A program made the translations under genes and the position numbers. Below, in pieces: positions 1-10,324 of a DNA stretch of 64,000 bases (position 1 is its first letter; every line of letters begins with the position of its first letter). The notes under the pieces were generated by a model. The model had not been told where the DNA came from. It searched no databases and saw only the letters and a list, made by a program, of their open reading frames with translations. This DNA comes from Wolbachia endosymbiont of Ctenocephalides felis wCfeJ (lineage in GTDB: Bacteria > Pseudomonadota > Alphaproteobacteria > Rickettsiales > Anaplasmataceae): positions 806,001-870,000 of the forward strand of contig NZ_CP051157.1 of the NCBI RefSeq assembly GCF_012277315.1. Direction: 5' to 3'.

Positions 1-639
1 GAAACGCAACTGACAATAAAGAAGGGATTTTGTGTTCTAATTACCACATTGACAAAAAAAATGGCTGAAAAGCTAGCTGAGCATATGAGTGAGTCAAATA
101 TAAAAGTAAGTTATTTGCATTCAGACATTGGCGCGCTTGAGAGAATTGACATTATATGTAAGTTAAGGTCAAAGGAAATTGATGTGTTAGTTGGCGTTAA
201 CTTACTGAGAGAGGGTCTTGATATTCCAGAGTGTGGATTGGTTGCAATTTTAGACGCTGATAAGGAAGGATTTTTACGATCGGAGACTTCACTCATTCAG
301 ACGATAGGTCGTGCTGCACGTAATGCTGAGGGTAGGGTAATTTTATATGCGGATAAAATGACCGGTTCTTTGGACCGTGCGTTGAAAGAAACTGAAAGAA
401 GAAGAAAGAAACAACAAGAATATAATACGCTGCATAACATTACACCGAAAACTATAATAAAGCCTGTATCAAATGCTTTACAAGATAAAGTAGTGACTGA
501 GGAGGATGTCAATATTAGTAACGCTGATTTAAAAAGGTTGAATGAGCAGATGTTAAAGTGTGCTGAAAACCTAGAGTTCGAAAAAGCTGCAGAAATTAGG
601 AATATTATTGAAAGATTTAATAAAAGACCTTCTGCGTAA
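1..639 (+). CDS. uvrB: UvrABC excision nuclease subunit B, C-terminal part (cut by window start)
   Basis: This is the last 212 residues of UvrB, the damage-verifying helicase of nucleotide excision repair that receives DNA from UvrA and recruits UvrC. The reading frame is open from base 1, so the TTG at 49 is not the start. The visible part is helicase domain 2 with motif VI ([10 protein letters not shown]), followed by a linker and the C-terminal UVR motif ([20 protein letters not shown]) that binds UvrC. The gene ends in a normal stop and nothing in the visible part looks damaged. Identification rests on the strong family motifs. Confidence 0.95.
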   Translation, partial: ETQLTIKKGFCVLITTLTKKMAEKLAEHMSESNIKVSYLHSDIGALERIDIICKLRSKEIDVLVGVNLLREGLDIPECGLVAILDADKEGFLRSETSLIQTIGRAARNAEGRVILYADKMTGSLDRALKETERRRKKQQEYNTLHNITPKTIIKPVSNALQDKVVTEEDVNISNADLKRLNEQMLKCAENLEFEKAAEIRNIIERFNKRPSA

Positions 640-653
640 CCAATTTTTGGTAA

Positions 654-803
654 GGAATTTTAGAAGAAATACATCTGCAGAATACTTTGGAAAAGTGCAA
701 GCAAGTTTTGACGCAAAATCGGAAAGCAGGTTATGCAAAAGGCATAATGCATGACATAGAAGAAAAAGTCAGGTTATATGATTTAGCTTTGCAAATTTTT
801 TAA
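654..803 (+). other. possible small open frame or gene remnant after uvrB
   Basis: About 48 codons are open here with charged, helical, protein-like content (it includes LEKCKQVLTQNRKAGYAKGI), ending in TAA at 801-803. There is no ATG before the middle of the frame and a TAA sits directly upstream, so only ATT or TTG starts are possible. I do not recognise the sequence. It could be the tail of a lost gene or chance. It converges on the folate operon, whose last gene ends at 806. Confidence 0.2.
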
Positions 804-805
804 AT

Positions 806-1549
806 TTATTTCTTGTTCTTCAACCATTGGGCTCCCATAAGGAGAGGAGAGTAAAGGTCATCTTCCATAGATATTTTTACACTTTTTTCCTCTTCTATAG
901 TTGGCAAGCGGGTAAGAAAGCGAATCCTTGGTACATTTCTAATAATTGCCATTGGTGTTTGTTCTGCCCCTTCTCCCATGACTAAAACAGCAGATGTTGC
1001 TAGCGCATCAAGAAGATTGATTTGTGTTGCCTGGAGTGGCCTACTATAAAGATCTGGCTTGCCTATATAAGAATAAAGCGGCTTAAATCCACACCAACCA
1101 AGAGCAATTCCTGTAACTCCAAGGCGCATAGGTGTTATATTACTATCTGTAATCAAAACACCAAGATGTTTTATGCGGTGTTTTGTTCTGAGGTGGTTCC
1201 ATACTAATATAGCTGTTTTTTGAACATTTTTTGGGTGCAGGATATACACTTTATCACCATTTGATTCATCAATGCCGGCAGATGGAATTAAGATATTATC
1301 TTTAATTGTCAAATAGATACCGCAAAGATTACAATCTGTATCAACAATCGCATCAGCTTCTTTTTTAATCAGCTCCTCTTTAGAGCAGGCAGTTTTGTGA
1401 ACTACTTGCTTTTGGCAAATGGAAATGATTTTTGATGTGATAGCAAGCACAACCTCCTCTGTAAGCAACTTCGAAACATAGCGATCAAGAATCTTCTCTA
1501 ATGCTTCACCGCATTCAACGCGGTGGGTGTAAATTGCTTCGACATGCAT
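806..1549 (-). CDS. folC2: CofE-like gamma-glutamyl ligase (COG1478), probable dihydrofolate synthase FolC2
   Basis: The 247-residue protein belongs to the CofE/F420-0:gamma-glutamyl ligase family; a recognisable core is ADAIVDTDCNLCGIYLTIKDN split over residues 86-106, then ITDSNITPMRLGVTGIALGW and ALATSAVLVMGEGAEQTP. Wolbachia does not make F420. In Chlamydia the COG1478 protein was shown to fill the role of FolC, adding glutamate to dihydropteroate. Here it is the last gene of a folate operon, three bases after folA, so I infer the same role. The start ATG at 1549 follows the folA stop closely, consistent with translational coupling. The assignment of substrate is by context and precedent, not by residues. 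Confidence 0.85.
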   Translation of the reverse strand: MHVEAIYTHRVECGEALEKILDRYVSKLLTEEVVLAITSKIISICQKQVVHKTACSKEELIKKEADAIVDTDCNLCGIYLTIKDNILIPSAGIDESNGDKVYILHPKNVQKTAILVWNHLRTKHRIKHLGVLITDSNITPMRLGVTGIALGWCGFKPLYSYIGKPDLYSRPLQATQINLLDALATSAVLVMGEGAEQTPMAIIRNVPRIRFLTRLPTIEEEKSVKISMEDDLYSPLLMGAQWLKNKK

Positions 1550-1551
1550 AT

Positions 1552-2040
1552 TTAACGTATTAATCTACATATAGTGTAATCTTGCGTTTTTGTGAGAATA
1601 GTTTTATTCCACCTATCAAGAAGTGCTAAGTTGAAATATACATCACCTTTATAAGGTTTGTGAATTTCTGTTATGATAAATTCTGAGATTAGATCATGTT
1701 CTAAAAAAAGGTGCGCTATCTGCGCTCCACCAATCATGAAGATTTTGGAGTAATTCCAACTATTTTGAATTGATAGAAACTCTTGCATAGAAGAAACAAT
1801 AGTGCATTTTATACCTCTATTAAAACAAGAACTTAGCTTGTTACGAGAAAAAACAACAGGAACACGATCCTTCAATATGTTTTGAGGTATTGCTTCGAAT
1901 GTCTTTCTTCCCATAACAATAACTTGTTTGTCGGTCACCTGGCGAAAATGCTCCAGCTCACTTGGGTAGTACCAGGGCAATCCATTATTTATTCCAATCA
2001 CCCCATGAGGATCAACAGCCATAACTCCGATAATCATCAT
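1552..2040 (-). CDS. folA: dihydrofolate reductase
   Basis: A 162-residue DHFR, the usual length, that reduces dihydrofolate to tetrahydrofolate with NADPH. The N-terminal strand and loop (IIGVMAVDPHGVIGINNGLP, then WYYPSELEHFRQVT) give the folate pocket; VIVMGRKTFEAIP is the NADPH-binding helix region and IGGAQIAH the second nucleotide loop. The start overlaps the end of folKP by four bases (2037-2040), so the two are coupled. It is the target of trimethoprim-type drugs in other bacteria. No odd residues are evident. Confidence 0.95.
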   Translation of the reverse strand: MMIIGVMAVDPHGVIGINNGLPWYYPSELEHFRQVTDKQVIVMGRKTFEAIPQNILKDRVPVVFSRNKLSSCFNRGIKCTIVSSMQEFLSIQNSWNYSKIFMIGGAQIAHLFLEHDLISEFIITEIHKPYKGDVYFNLALLDRWNKTILTKTQDYTICRLIR

Positions 2041-3335
2041 CCCTGTAAAGTAGCTTGGGCTACAAAAAATCTCATGTGATCGCGCACATTATGCACTCGA
2101 AGGAAATCAACCTTATTGTGTAATACAGACGACGTAGAAATTGTTTCTAAATCTCGGTTAAAGGCAGGTTCTAAAGAAAAAGAAGAAATGAATGACTTTC
2201 TAGAATGACCAACTAGAACCTTGCAGCCGAAACTTTGCAATGCTTCTATATTGCGCAAAATCCAGATATTCTGATATAGGGATTTTCCAAAACCTATACC
2301 AGGATCAATAATTATTGAGCTTTTATAAAAACCTAGAGCTAGTAATCTATCAATACTTTTCTCTGCCCAGTGATTTATGGTATTGATGGGGTCAGTGTTA
2401 CCTGGAATAATGTTGTCCTTATGTGGTGGTATAGAGAGTGAATGCATAATAACGATGCTACACCCAGCGCTAGCAATTGCTTTTAGGGTATTATCATCTA
2501 GATCTCCTTTAACATCGTTTATCCAAGCAATGTTATAATATTCCAAAGCTTTTAAAATAACATCCGGCCAGAAACTATCAATACTGACTTTAATATCGCC
2601 AGCTTTCATATAATGACTGAGATTATCAAGTACTGGTTTTAACCGTGCATATTCTTCCTCTGGGGTCTGCATCGAAGACCCAGGCCTTGTTGATTGAGCA
2701 CCAAGATCAACTACGCTTGCACCATCTGATACCAGTTGCAATGCCTGCTTAGTTGCTTGGTCTACATCATAATAAAGACCACCATCTGAAAATGAATCAG
2801 GAGTGACGTTGACAATTCCCACAAGCTCTGGTGAAAGCATAAAACTTTTTAAAAAGCAGTCTTGAACGCTAGGAGTGTTGTGAACAACAGTACCAAACGT
2901 CTTGTTGGTTGTTGGAATATTACCCATGGGGTTGAGCATTGCCATCAAGTGAAGCAAAAATGGTCTGTTCAACAATTCTGGGTGAGGAATTTTAAGGTAG
3001 GGTGCATCGAGCGTTAGATCATCCCATAATAAAATATCCAAGTCGATAATACGAGGTGCCCACTTTTCATGAATCTGTGGACGACCAATGTCACATTCGA
3101 TTTGTTTTAGACCTTTTAATAGCTCTTCGGGAGAAGCAAGACAGCTTCCATACACAACCATATTAAGAAATGGCTTGTTCCACTCAGTTGGGGCACCATT
3201 TGGTAAAATAGCTTTAGTTTCTAAGACAATCGAAAATTTTAGGTCTTTAAAATAATGCTCCTTTAGTAGTTGAGCAGCTTTTTGTAAATTAGAAAGGCGA
3301 TTTCCTATATTTGAGCCAATAGAAATATAAATCAT
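2037..3335 (-). CDS. folKP: fused HPPK-dihydropteroate synthase
   Basis: A 432-residue two-domain enzyme. Residues 1 to about 160 are 6-hydroxymethyl-7,8-dihydropterin pyrophosphokinase (MIYISIGSNIGNRLSNLQKA; RIIDLDILLWDD with the metal-binding aspartates). Residues about 165-432 are dihydropteroate synthase (GIVNVTPDSFSDGGLY, then VDLGAQSTRPGS, IIDPGIGFGKS and VGHSRKSF). The fusion joins activation of the pterin to its condensation with p-aminobenzoate. The same fusion is found in Chlamydia and in eukaryotes. The start overlaps the folB stop by one base (TAATG), and folA overlaps its end, so this is a tight operon. Confidence 0.95.
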   Translation of the reverse strand: MIYISIGSNIGNRLSNLQKAAQLLKEHYFKDLKFSIVLETKAILPNGAPTEWNKPFLNMVVYGSCLASPEELLKGLKQIECDIGRPQIHEKWAPRIIDLDILLWDDLTLDAPYLKIPHPELLNRPFLLHLMAMLNPMGNIPTTNKTFGTVVHNTPSVQDCFLKSFMLSPELVGIVNVTPDSFSDGGLYYDVDQATKQALQLVSDGASVVDLGAQSTRPGSSMQTPEEEYARLKPVLDNLSHYMKAGDIKVSIDSFWPDVILKALEYYNIAWINDVKGDLDDNTLKAIASAGCSIVIMHSLSIPPHKDNIIPGNTDPINTINHWAEKSIDRLLALGFYKSSIIIDPGIGFGKSLYQNIWILRNIEALQSFGCKVLVGHSRKSFISSFSLEPAFNRDLETISTSSVLHNKVDFLRVHNVRDHMRFFVAQATLQG

Positions 3336-3748
3336 TAGGTATCTTCCTGCTCTTGCAGTGCATTGCTATAGGTAAAGAGAACACCCCCATGCACATCGGG
3401 AACGGGTGGTGCAACTTTGTGAGCAGTCACTCTTATAGAAGAAATAATATGCCTTTTCTGCATTAAAAGGTTACTAATGGTTATATATACATCATGAGTG
3501 AAATGCTCGATTAAATTGAATTGCTTGCTTTGAGCAAGCGATTTTATACTCTGCACTACTTCCAGATAGCAAACAGTATCCTCAAGCCGATCAGTTATAA
3601 ATCCTACAGGAGGAGACTTAAAGATAAAATCAACATTAATACTCACTAATTGGGAATGAAACTTCTCTTCCGTACTACAGCCTAAATGAACCCAAAGCCG
3701 TAAATCCTGGATAAGGAGGTTACATAACGGTTTTGTACCTAGTCCCAT
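3335..3748 (-). CDS. folB: dihydroneopterin aldolase (FolB/FolX family)
   Basis: The 137-residue protein has the T-fold layout of dihydroneopterin aldolase: the N-terminal strand LLIQDLRLWVHLGCSTEE with the family's G-x-x-x-E region, the DRLEDTVCYLEVVQSIKSLA segment and NLIEHFTHDVYITI, where the conserved glutamate-histidine pair binds the pterin. It makes the 6-hydroxymethyl pterin used by folKP, which begins at its stop codon. The length is slightly above the usual 115-125 residues. Some homologues act as epimerases (FolX), and I cannot separate the two activities. Confidence 0.85.
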   Translation of the reverse strand: MGLGTKPLCNLLIQDLRLWVHLGCSTEEKFHSQLVSINVDFIFKSPPVGFITDRLEDTVCYLEVVQSIKSLAQSKQFNLIEHFTHDVYITISNLLMQKRHIISSIRVTAHKVAPPVPDVHGGVLFTYSNALQEQEDT

Positions 3749-3842
3749 CTTTATACTTATCTAGCTTACAAAAACCCACATGTTTCCGAAGTTTACCGAA
3801 TTACTCAAGAGAAATTTTCCCCCTTTATTGATGAAAACCCCC

Positions 3843-4487
3843 TCAGCAATGTGCATATGCGTTCATCATTCCATCAAGAAAACCCCATAAAAGCTTTGCT
3901 CCTTTTTTAGCACCTTGCATAACTTTCCCTTGTTCTTCTTCATTTAAATCCGCAATAAGGTTTGCGCATTCCTCAGAATGCCACTCATCAGCATGCATGT
4001 GAACAGTAAAGAATTGGAGGGAGCGCTCATCATTTATTGAATAGTGTTTTTTGAGACCATCAATTTTAGATTTAGAAACCTCAGGGGTTTGACGTTCATA
4101 AGCATGAAGAGCCCCAAGACCCATTGCAAAGCCTGACCGTACAATATCAAAGTAACCATCAACCAATTCTTGTGTCTCCTTGATTTGCGCATCTTCACGA
4201 AGATCGGACCGTGAGACACCAAGCCCTTCAGCAAAACGTTGCCATAGCTCTGGATGGTTCTCATCACCTTGCTCTTCCTCCACTAAATTACCAAGCAAAA
4301 CTTGTCGCATTTTCAGATTTGGGCACAAAGAATGTATACTACTGATATAGCGAGGAAATGCGGCAACATGATGATAATATTCCTTAGCGTAAACCTGTAG
4401 AGCTTCAAGACTCAAGTTTCCTTCATTCCAGGACTGATAAAACTGATGTTTCAATAAATGTAAATCATCTAATTCTTTATTAAGCAA
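3843..4487 (-). CDS. CADD-like / PqqC-like diiron oxygenase, probable p-aminobenzoate synthase
   Basis: The 214-residue protein is in the heme-oxygenase-like PqqC/TenA superfamily and matches Chlamydia CADD (CT610), an enzyme reported to make p-aminobenzoate by sacrificing its own tyrosine and a lysine amino group. Aligning by eye, the diiron ligands of CADD are present as E71, H78, E131, H163, D167 and H170 (HMHADEWH), with Y17 (HQFYQSW) and K141 (SKSKIDGL) at the places of CADD Tyr27 and Lys152 under a constant offset of 10-11. It lies just upstream of folB on the same strand with a 94-base gap, so it would supply the pABA that folKP consumes. Start: ATG at 4487, weak ribosome site. Confidence 0.88.
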   Translation of the reverse strand: MLNKELDDLHLLKHQFYQSWNEGNLSLEALQVYAKEYYHHVAAFPRYISSIHSLCPNLKMRQVLLGNLVEEEQGDENHPELWQRFAEGLGVSRSDLREDAQIKETQELVDGYFDIVRSGFAMGLGALHAYERQTPEVSKSKIDGLKKHYSINDERSLQFFTVHMHADEWHSEECANLIADLNEEEQGKVMQGAKKGAKLLWGFLDGMMNAYAHC

Positions 4488-4621
4488 TTGAACGAACGTT
4501 ATAATAACTCCTAAGTTAACACAAAACTATTCTAGGCTATTCATAGACTTGTTAGATGTCAAGAGATATAAGAATTTGTGTACTGCCCAAAGGACATGGA
4601 TAATATATTATTCAGCACTTC

Positions 4622-6730
<2,109 letters not shown>

Positions 6731-6858
6731 TCAATGTATGGTAGAGGTAAAGTACTAAAAAATCAAGAGAAGTATTGCAAGTAGGTAAAAGCGATAGATT
6801 TATTTGCAACCAGTGACCAGAATTATTTATCATAACTTTGGAGCTGTATAAATTTTGT

Positions 6859-7605
6859 ATGATAATATTAATAACAAACGATGATGGTTTTGAAAGTGAA
6901 GGAATAAAATTACTCAAAGAAGTTGCGCAAAATTTTGCATCAGAAATATGGGTAGTGGCACCAGATACTGACAGGAGTGGGGCAGCAAGATCTCTTGATT
7001 ACCCAATAAGACAATCTATTAGAGTAAATCAACGTGGTGAAAGGGAGTTTAGTGTATCTGGTACCCCTGCAGATTGTGTTATTATTGCACTGAATAAAAT
7101 TATGAATAAAAAGCCAGATTTAGTACTATCTGGAGTAAATATTGGTTCAAACGTTGGAGATGACGTTTGTTATTCAGGAACAATTGGTGCTGTAATGGAA
7201 AGCGCTGCAAGATCTATACCTTCTATTGCGCTAAGTCAGGTGTATCATAATGGTATGATACACTGGCACAATACAAAGGTTTTTGCACCCAAGATTATCG
7301 CTAAACTAGTTGAAATTGGCTGGCCTAAAAATATAGCAATGAGCGTAAATTTTCCTGCTACAGAGAAAGTGAAAGGAGTAGAATTTGCTGAGCAAGGCGA
7401 ATATAACATTGATGGAGACTTAACTTTCACTGAAAATTTCGATGGCTCTTTAAGTTTAAATTGGTCGCGAGAGCACTCAGGTAGTGGCAGTGTAGGCAAA
7501 ATCAAAGAAGGATTTATCACTATCACACCAATAAAATTAGATTTTACAGATTATGATACGTTGAATGCTATGAAAAATTCTCACGCAGACAAATTTTTTC
7601 CATAG
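6859..7605 (+). CDS. surE: 5'/3'-nucleotidase SurE
   Basis: A survival protein E family phosphatase that removes phosphate from nucleoside monophosphates. I place the start at the ATG at 6859, giving 248 residues that begin MIILITNDDGFESEGI, with the metal-binding Asp8-Asp9 pair in the family position; an upstream TTG at 6838 would add seven residues that are not typical. Other family motifs are PDTDRSGAA, VSGTPADCV and LVLSGVNIGSNVGDD with the active-site asparagine. It is followed by about 520 bases without an intact gene. Confidence 0.95.
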   Translation: MIILITNDDGFESEGIKLLKEVAQNFASEIWVVAPDTDRSGAARSLDYPIRQSIRVNQRGEREFSVSGTPADCVIIALNKIMNKKPDLVLSGVNIGSNVGDDVCYSGTIGAVMESAARSIPSIALSQVYHNGMIHWHNTKVFAPKIIAKLVEIGWPKNIAMSVNFPATEKVKGVEFAEQGEYNIDGDLTFTENFDGSLSLNWSREHSGSGSVGKIKEGFITITPIKLDFTDYDTLNAMKNSHADKFFP

Positions 7606-7679
7606 TTAATTGAAAAAACATTTGCAAATCTTTTATTAGCCAAATAATATGTGGCTATTAGACATAATAGCCTCCTACT

Positions 7680-7699
7680 TCGCACCTTTTTAGGTGCGA
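7680..7699. terminator. hairpin downstream of surE
   Basis: TCGCACCT and AGGTGCGA form a perfect 8-bp stem with a four-T loop, about 75 bases after the surE stop. There is no long T run on the 3' side, so a rho-independent terminator is possible but not convincing. Confidence 0.35.
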
Positions 7700-7917
7700 G
7701 TTGAGGTTGTGTTTAGATTCAAAGCTTTGGTGTCTATTCAGGAACGTAGTTAATTTGCGAATATTGAAGCAAAAGTGTAGCTCCTCCTATTAAAGATTAA
7801 TAGAGTTGTACTTTTTAAATATGAGAAGTCAAGATTTGTGTATGTTATATATAAACTTGCTACCTCAGTTCACTGTAACCTGATTAATACAAAAACATAT
7901 GTTAATATTTGTTTTGA

Positions 7918-8073
7918 TCCGAAGAAGATGGAATTTTAAGCATTATTCATAAAGCAACGCAAGGTAAAAATTACATAGATCCTGAGTATGCAAAGAGGCG
8001 AAAAGCTTCTGAAGAAGGGGGGTTAATGTGGGAAGCATACCATTTTGGCACCAGGGAAGACGGTAGGCAATAG
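7918..8073 (+). pseudogene. fragment of a GH25 (Chalaropsis-type) lysozyme gene
   Basis: An open stretch of about 50 codons translates to sequence typical of family 25 glycoside hydrolases: GILSIIHKATQGKNYIDPEY, then ARRK-like residues and LMWEAYHFGT, which matches the family pattern of beta strand, KATEG loop, D-P-x-Y and W-x-A-Y-H-F. It is bounded by a TGA at 7915 and a TAG at 8071, and has no start codon or the catalytic N-terminal DxSxxQ segment. So this is the middle piece of a lost muramidase gene. GH25 lysozymes are known in Wolbachia and phage WO as horizontally moved genes. It ends 54 bases before secD. Confidence 0.75.
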
Positions 8074-8127
8074 GAAATTTACAAAAATCCATTTTTAACT
8101 TACACTATAACTTTAAACCTACAACTT

Positions 8128-9642
8128 ATGCGTAATAGGCTTATAATCAAATCTTTTTCGGTGCTGTCCATCCTTTTACTTGCTTTATATATAATATTAC
8201 CGAATTTCTTCGATAATAAGCTTCTTGTTTCAAAAAAGCGAATAAACTTGGGGCTTGACCTGAAAGGTGGGTCATCTCTGCTTCTTAACGTAGATTTGGA
8301 TTCTTACTTTAAAGAAAAACTGAGTATGTTAGCTGACGAGATAAGAGAAAGTCTGCCAACAAAAAACATTCAATCTAGCGTAGAAGGTAACAAACAAGTG
8401 GTTGTAACTTTGAATAATATCGATGACCATAAGAAAGTTTCAACGTTAGTCCATAAAATAAACCCAAATTTAGAGCTAAATAGGAAAGATGCTTCGATTT
8501 TCATTTCATATAAGCCTCATTATAAAAGTTCCCTAATCAATGAAGTAGTTTCAGAGTCGATAAGTAATGTCCAAAGGCGTTTGGATAAGCTTGGCACAAA
8601 GGAAGTAAGTGTGCAAAAACAAGGACAGGATAAGATATTAGTCCAAGTGCCTGGAGTAGAAGACACTGAACAAATAAAATCTCTGCTTGGTAAAACTGCT
8701 AAGCTAGCTTTCCATTTGGCAAACACTAATGTCGCTAAAATGCAGGATATAGACCACGAAACTACCGTCATACTCAAGGATTCTTTAGGTAACTCTTATC
8801 CAATATTCCGCAAAACTGAAATAGGCGGTGATTCGTTAGTTAATGCATCAGTTAGATTTGGTCAACTAGGAAAACCCTCAGTACATTTTAAATTTGACAG
8901 CATAGCGAGTAAAAGATTTGCAAAAATTACTAAAGAAAACGTGGGAAAACCCTTTGCAATTATTCTCGATAACACAGTTTTAACTGTACCAACAATACGT
9001 GAACCAATTTTAAATGGAGAGGGAGAAATTAGTGGCAATTTCACTGAAAAACAAGCAAGTGAGCTTGCAATACTTTTAAAATCTGGGGCACTGCCAGCAC
9101 CACTTAAAATAATAGAAGAGAAAAATATTGGCCCAAGTCTGGGAGAAGAGTCAATAAAAGCAGGAGAAATAGCAGCGATGATCTCTATCGTAGCTGTTGC
9201 TTTATTTATAATTGTTACTTACGGCAAGTTAGGCATATTAGCCTCTGTTGCACTGCTTTTTAATGTAATTTCCATATTGTTAATCCTCACTCTACTTGAA
9301 GCAACTCTTACTCTACCGGGAATTGCTGGTATTGCGCTGACTGTTGGTATGTCGGTTGATGCAAACGTTTTGATATTTGAACGCATTCGTGAGGAAATGA
9401 AGTTAGGAAAAAGAACAGTCCGTGCCATTGAAGAGGGTTTTAAAAACGCAATAAAGACAATCCTTGATTCAAATCTCACCACACTAATTGCTGCTGGGAT
9501 AATGTTTGCCATTGGCAGCGGAGCAATCAGAGGCTTCTCTGTTACTTTGTCAATAGGCATCTTATGCTCAATGTTCTCTGCAATTACAGTCACAAAACTT
9601 CTAATAGAGTTGTGTGTGGATCCGAAGAAGTTGGTGCTTTAA
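8128..9642 (+). CDS. secD: protein translocase subunit SecD
   Basis: A 504-residue SecD, which works with SecF and YajC to pull secreted proteins out of the SecYEG channel using the proton gradient. It has an N-terminal membrane helix (residues 8-26), the D1 motif with LGLDLKGGSSLLLNVD, the large P1 periplasmic domain including RRLDKLGTKEVSVQKQG, and five more membrane helices at the C terminus with GIALTVGMSVDANVLIFERI. SecF is not adjacent. The 3' end overlaps the convergent gene at 9639 by four bases. Confidence 0.97.
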   Translation: MRNRLIIKSFSVLSILLLALYIILPNFFDNKLLVSKKRINLGLDLKGGSSLLLNVDLDSYFKEKLSMLADEIRESLPTKNIQSSVEGNKQVVVTLNNIDDHKKVSTLVHKINPNLELNRKDASIFISYKPHYKSSLINEVVSESISNVQRRLDKLGTKEVSVQKQGQDKILVQVPGVEDTEQIKSLLGKTAKLAFHLANTNVAKMQDIDHETTVILKDSLGNSYPIFRKTEIGGDSLVNASVRFGQLGKPSVHFKFDSIASKRFAKITKENVGKPFAIILDNTVLTVPTIREPILNGEGEISGNFTEKQASELAILLKSGALPAPLKIIEEKNIGPSLGEESIKAGEIAAMISIVAVALFIIVTYGKLGILASVALLFNVISILLILTLLEATLTLPGIAGIALTVGMSVDANVLIFERIREEMKLGKRTVRAIEEGFKNAIKTILDSNLTTLIAAGIMFAIGSGAIRGFSVTLSIGILCSMFSAITVTKLLIELCVDPKKLVL

Positions 9643-10193
9643 GTTTTAGCAGCCACTAAATTCTTATCTTCACCTTTAATTTCTGAAGGATCAACCGATT
9701 CAAGAGTATTACTAGGTTGTCGTCCATTGACATTAGGGTCACTTGTAGTGCAATTGTCATTCTTTTCCTGCGAAGAAAAGTGTTCTTTTACTACTTCAAC
9801 TGTAGCCTTTATAAATTCTCCTGCAACACAAGCTAAAAGTGGTATACCAATTCCTATTATTATACCTATTCCAATTGTTGACATCGCACCAAGGGAAACT
9901 GTATTCACAGATGCAGCAAGGCCAACTCCAATTGCTATGCTAGAAATATGTGATAAGCTCCATGACCCAAGTAGCTCTTCGTGACCTGCTTGATATAACG
10001 TGAAAAGTAACCAAAAAATTAATGTAGAGGATAATGCTGCAGAGGCGATAATGGCGCTGCCTAAAACAATGGGCAAAAAAGCTGTAAAACCTAGAGCAGA
10101 ACCAATAAGACCTGTAATACACCCTATTGTCCCACCTACTGCTAATGTTACTCCCGCAAAAAATGTTATTACTTCAAGTGTTTCCCTACTCAT
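9639..10193 (-). CDS. hypothetical membrane protein
   Basis: A 184-residue protein that I do not recognise. About 130 residues are very hydrophobic and rich in Gly, Ala and Ile, forming four likely membrane segments (about 8-33, 36-66, 82-104 and 106-128); the last 50 residues are polar and probably disordered. The ATG is preceded by a good ribosome site (AAAGGAGAATC). A perfect 13-bp inverted repeat lies upstream at 10212-10240. No homology-based function can be offered; it looks like a Wolbachia-restricted gene. Confidence 0.8.
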   Translation of the reverse strand: MSRETLEVITFFAGVTLAVGGTIGCITGLIGSALGFTAFLPIVLGSAIIASAALSSTLIFWLLFTLYQAGHEELLGSWSLSHISSIAIGVGLAASVNTVSLGAMSTIGIGIIIGIGIPLLACVAGEFIKATVEVVKEHFSSQEKNDNCTTSDPNVNGRQPSNTLESVDPSEIKGEDKNLVAAKT

Positions 10194-10211
10194 GATTCTC
10201 CTTTAAGATGT

Positions 10212-10240
10212 TTAATAATAAAATAATATTTTATTATTAA
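10212..10240. promoter_or_regulatory. AT-rich perfect inverted repeat upstream of 9639-10193
   Basis: Two 13-base arms (TTAATAATAAAAT and its exact complement) flank a three-base spacer (AAT). The repeat lies 19 bases upstream of the start codon of the membrane protein gene. It could be an operator or a hairpin in the 5' untranslated region. Its AT content weakens the case, but perfect 13-base arms are unlikely by chance. A similar site (11-base arms, three-base spacer) lies at 34628-34652. Confidence 0.4.
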
Positions 10241-10324
10241 TTGTTTGTCAAGTTATTTTGCCTATCAACCTGGTTCCAAAATAGCAAAATTGCTGTATAA
10301 TATCATTTTGAGGTTTTATTTCTA

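Noticed and set aside
9219-9593. A 124-codon minus-strand frame inside secD
   Set aside because: It is antisense to a clear SecD domain and has no family-like sequence.
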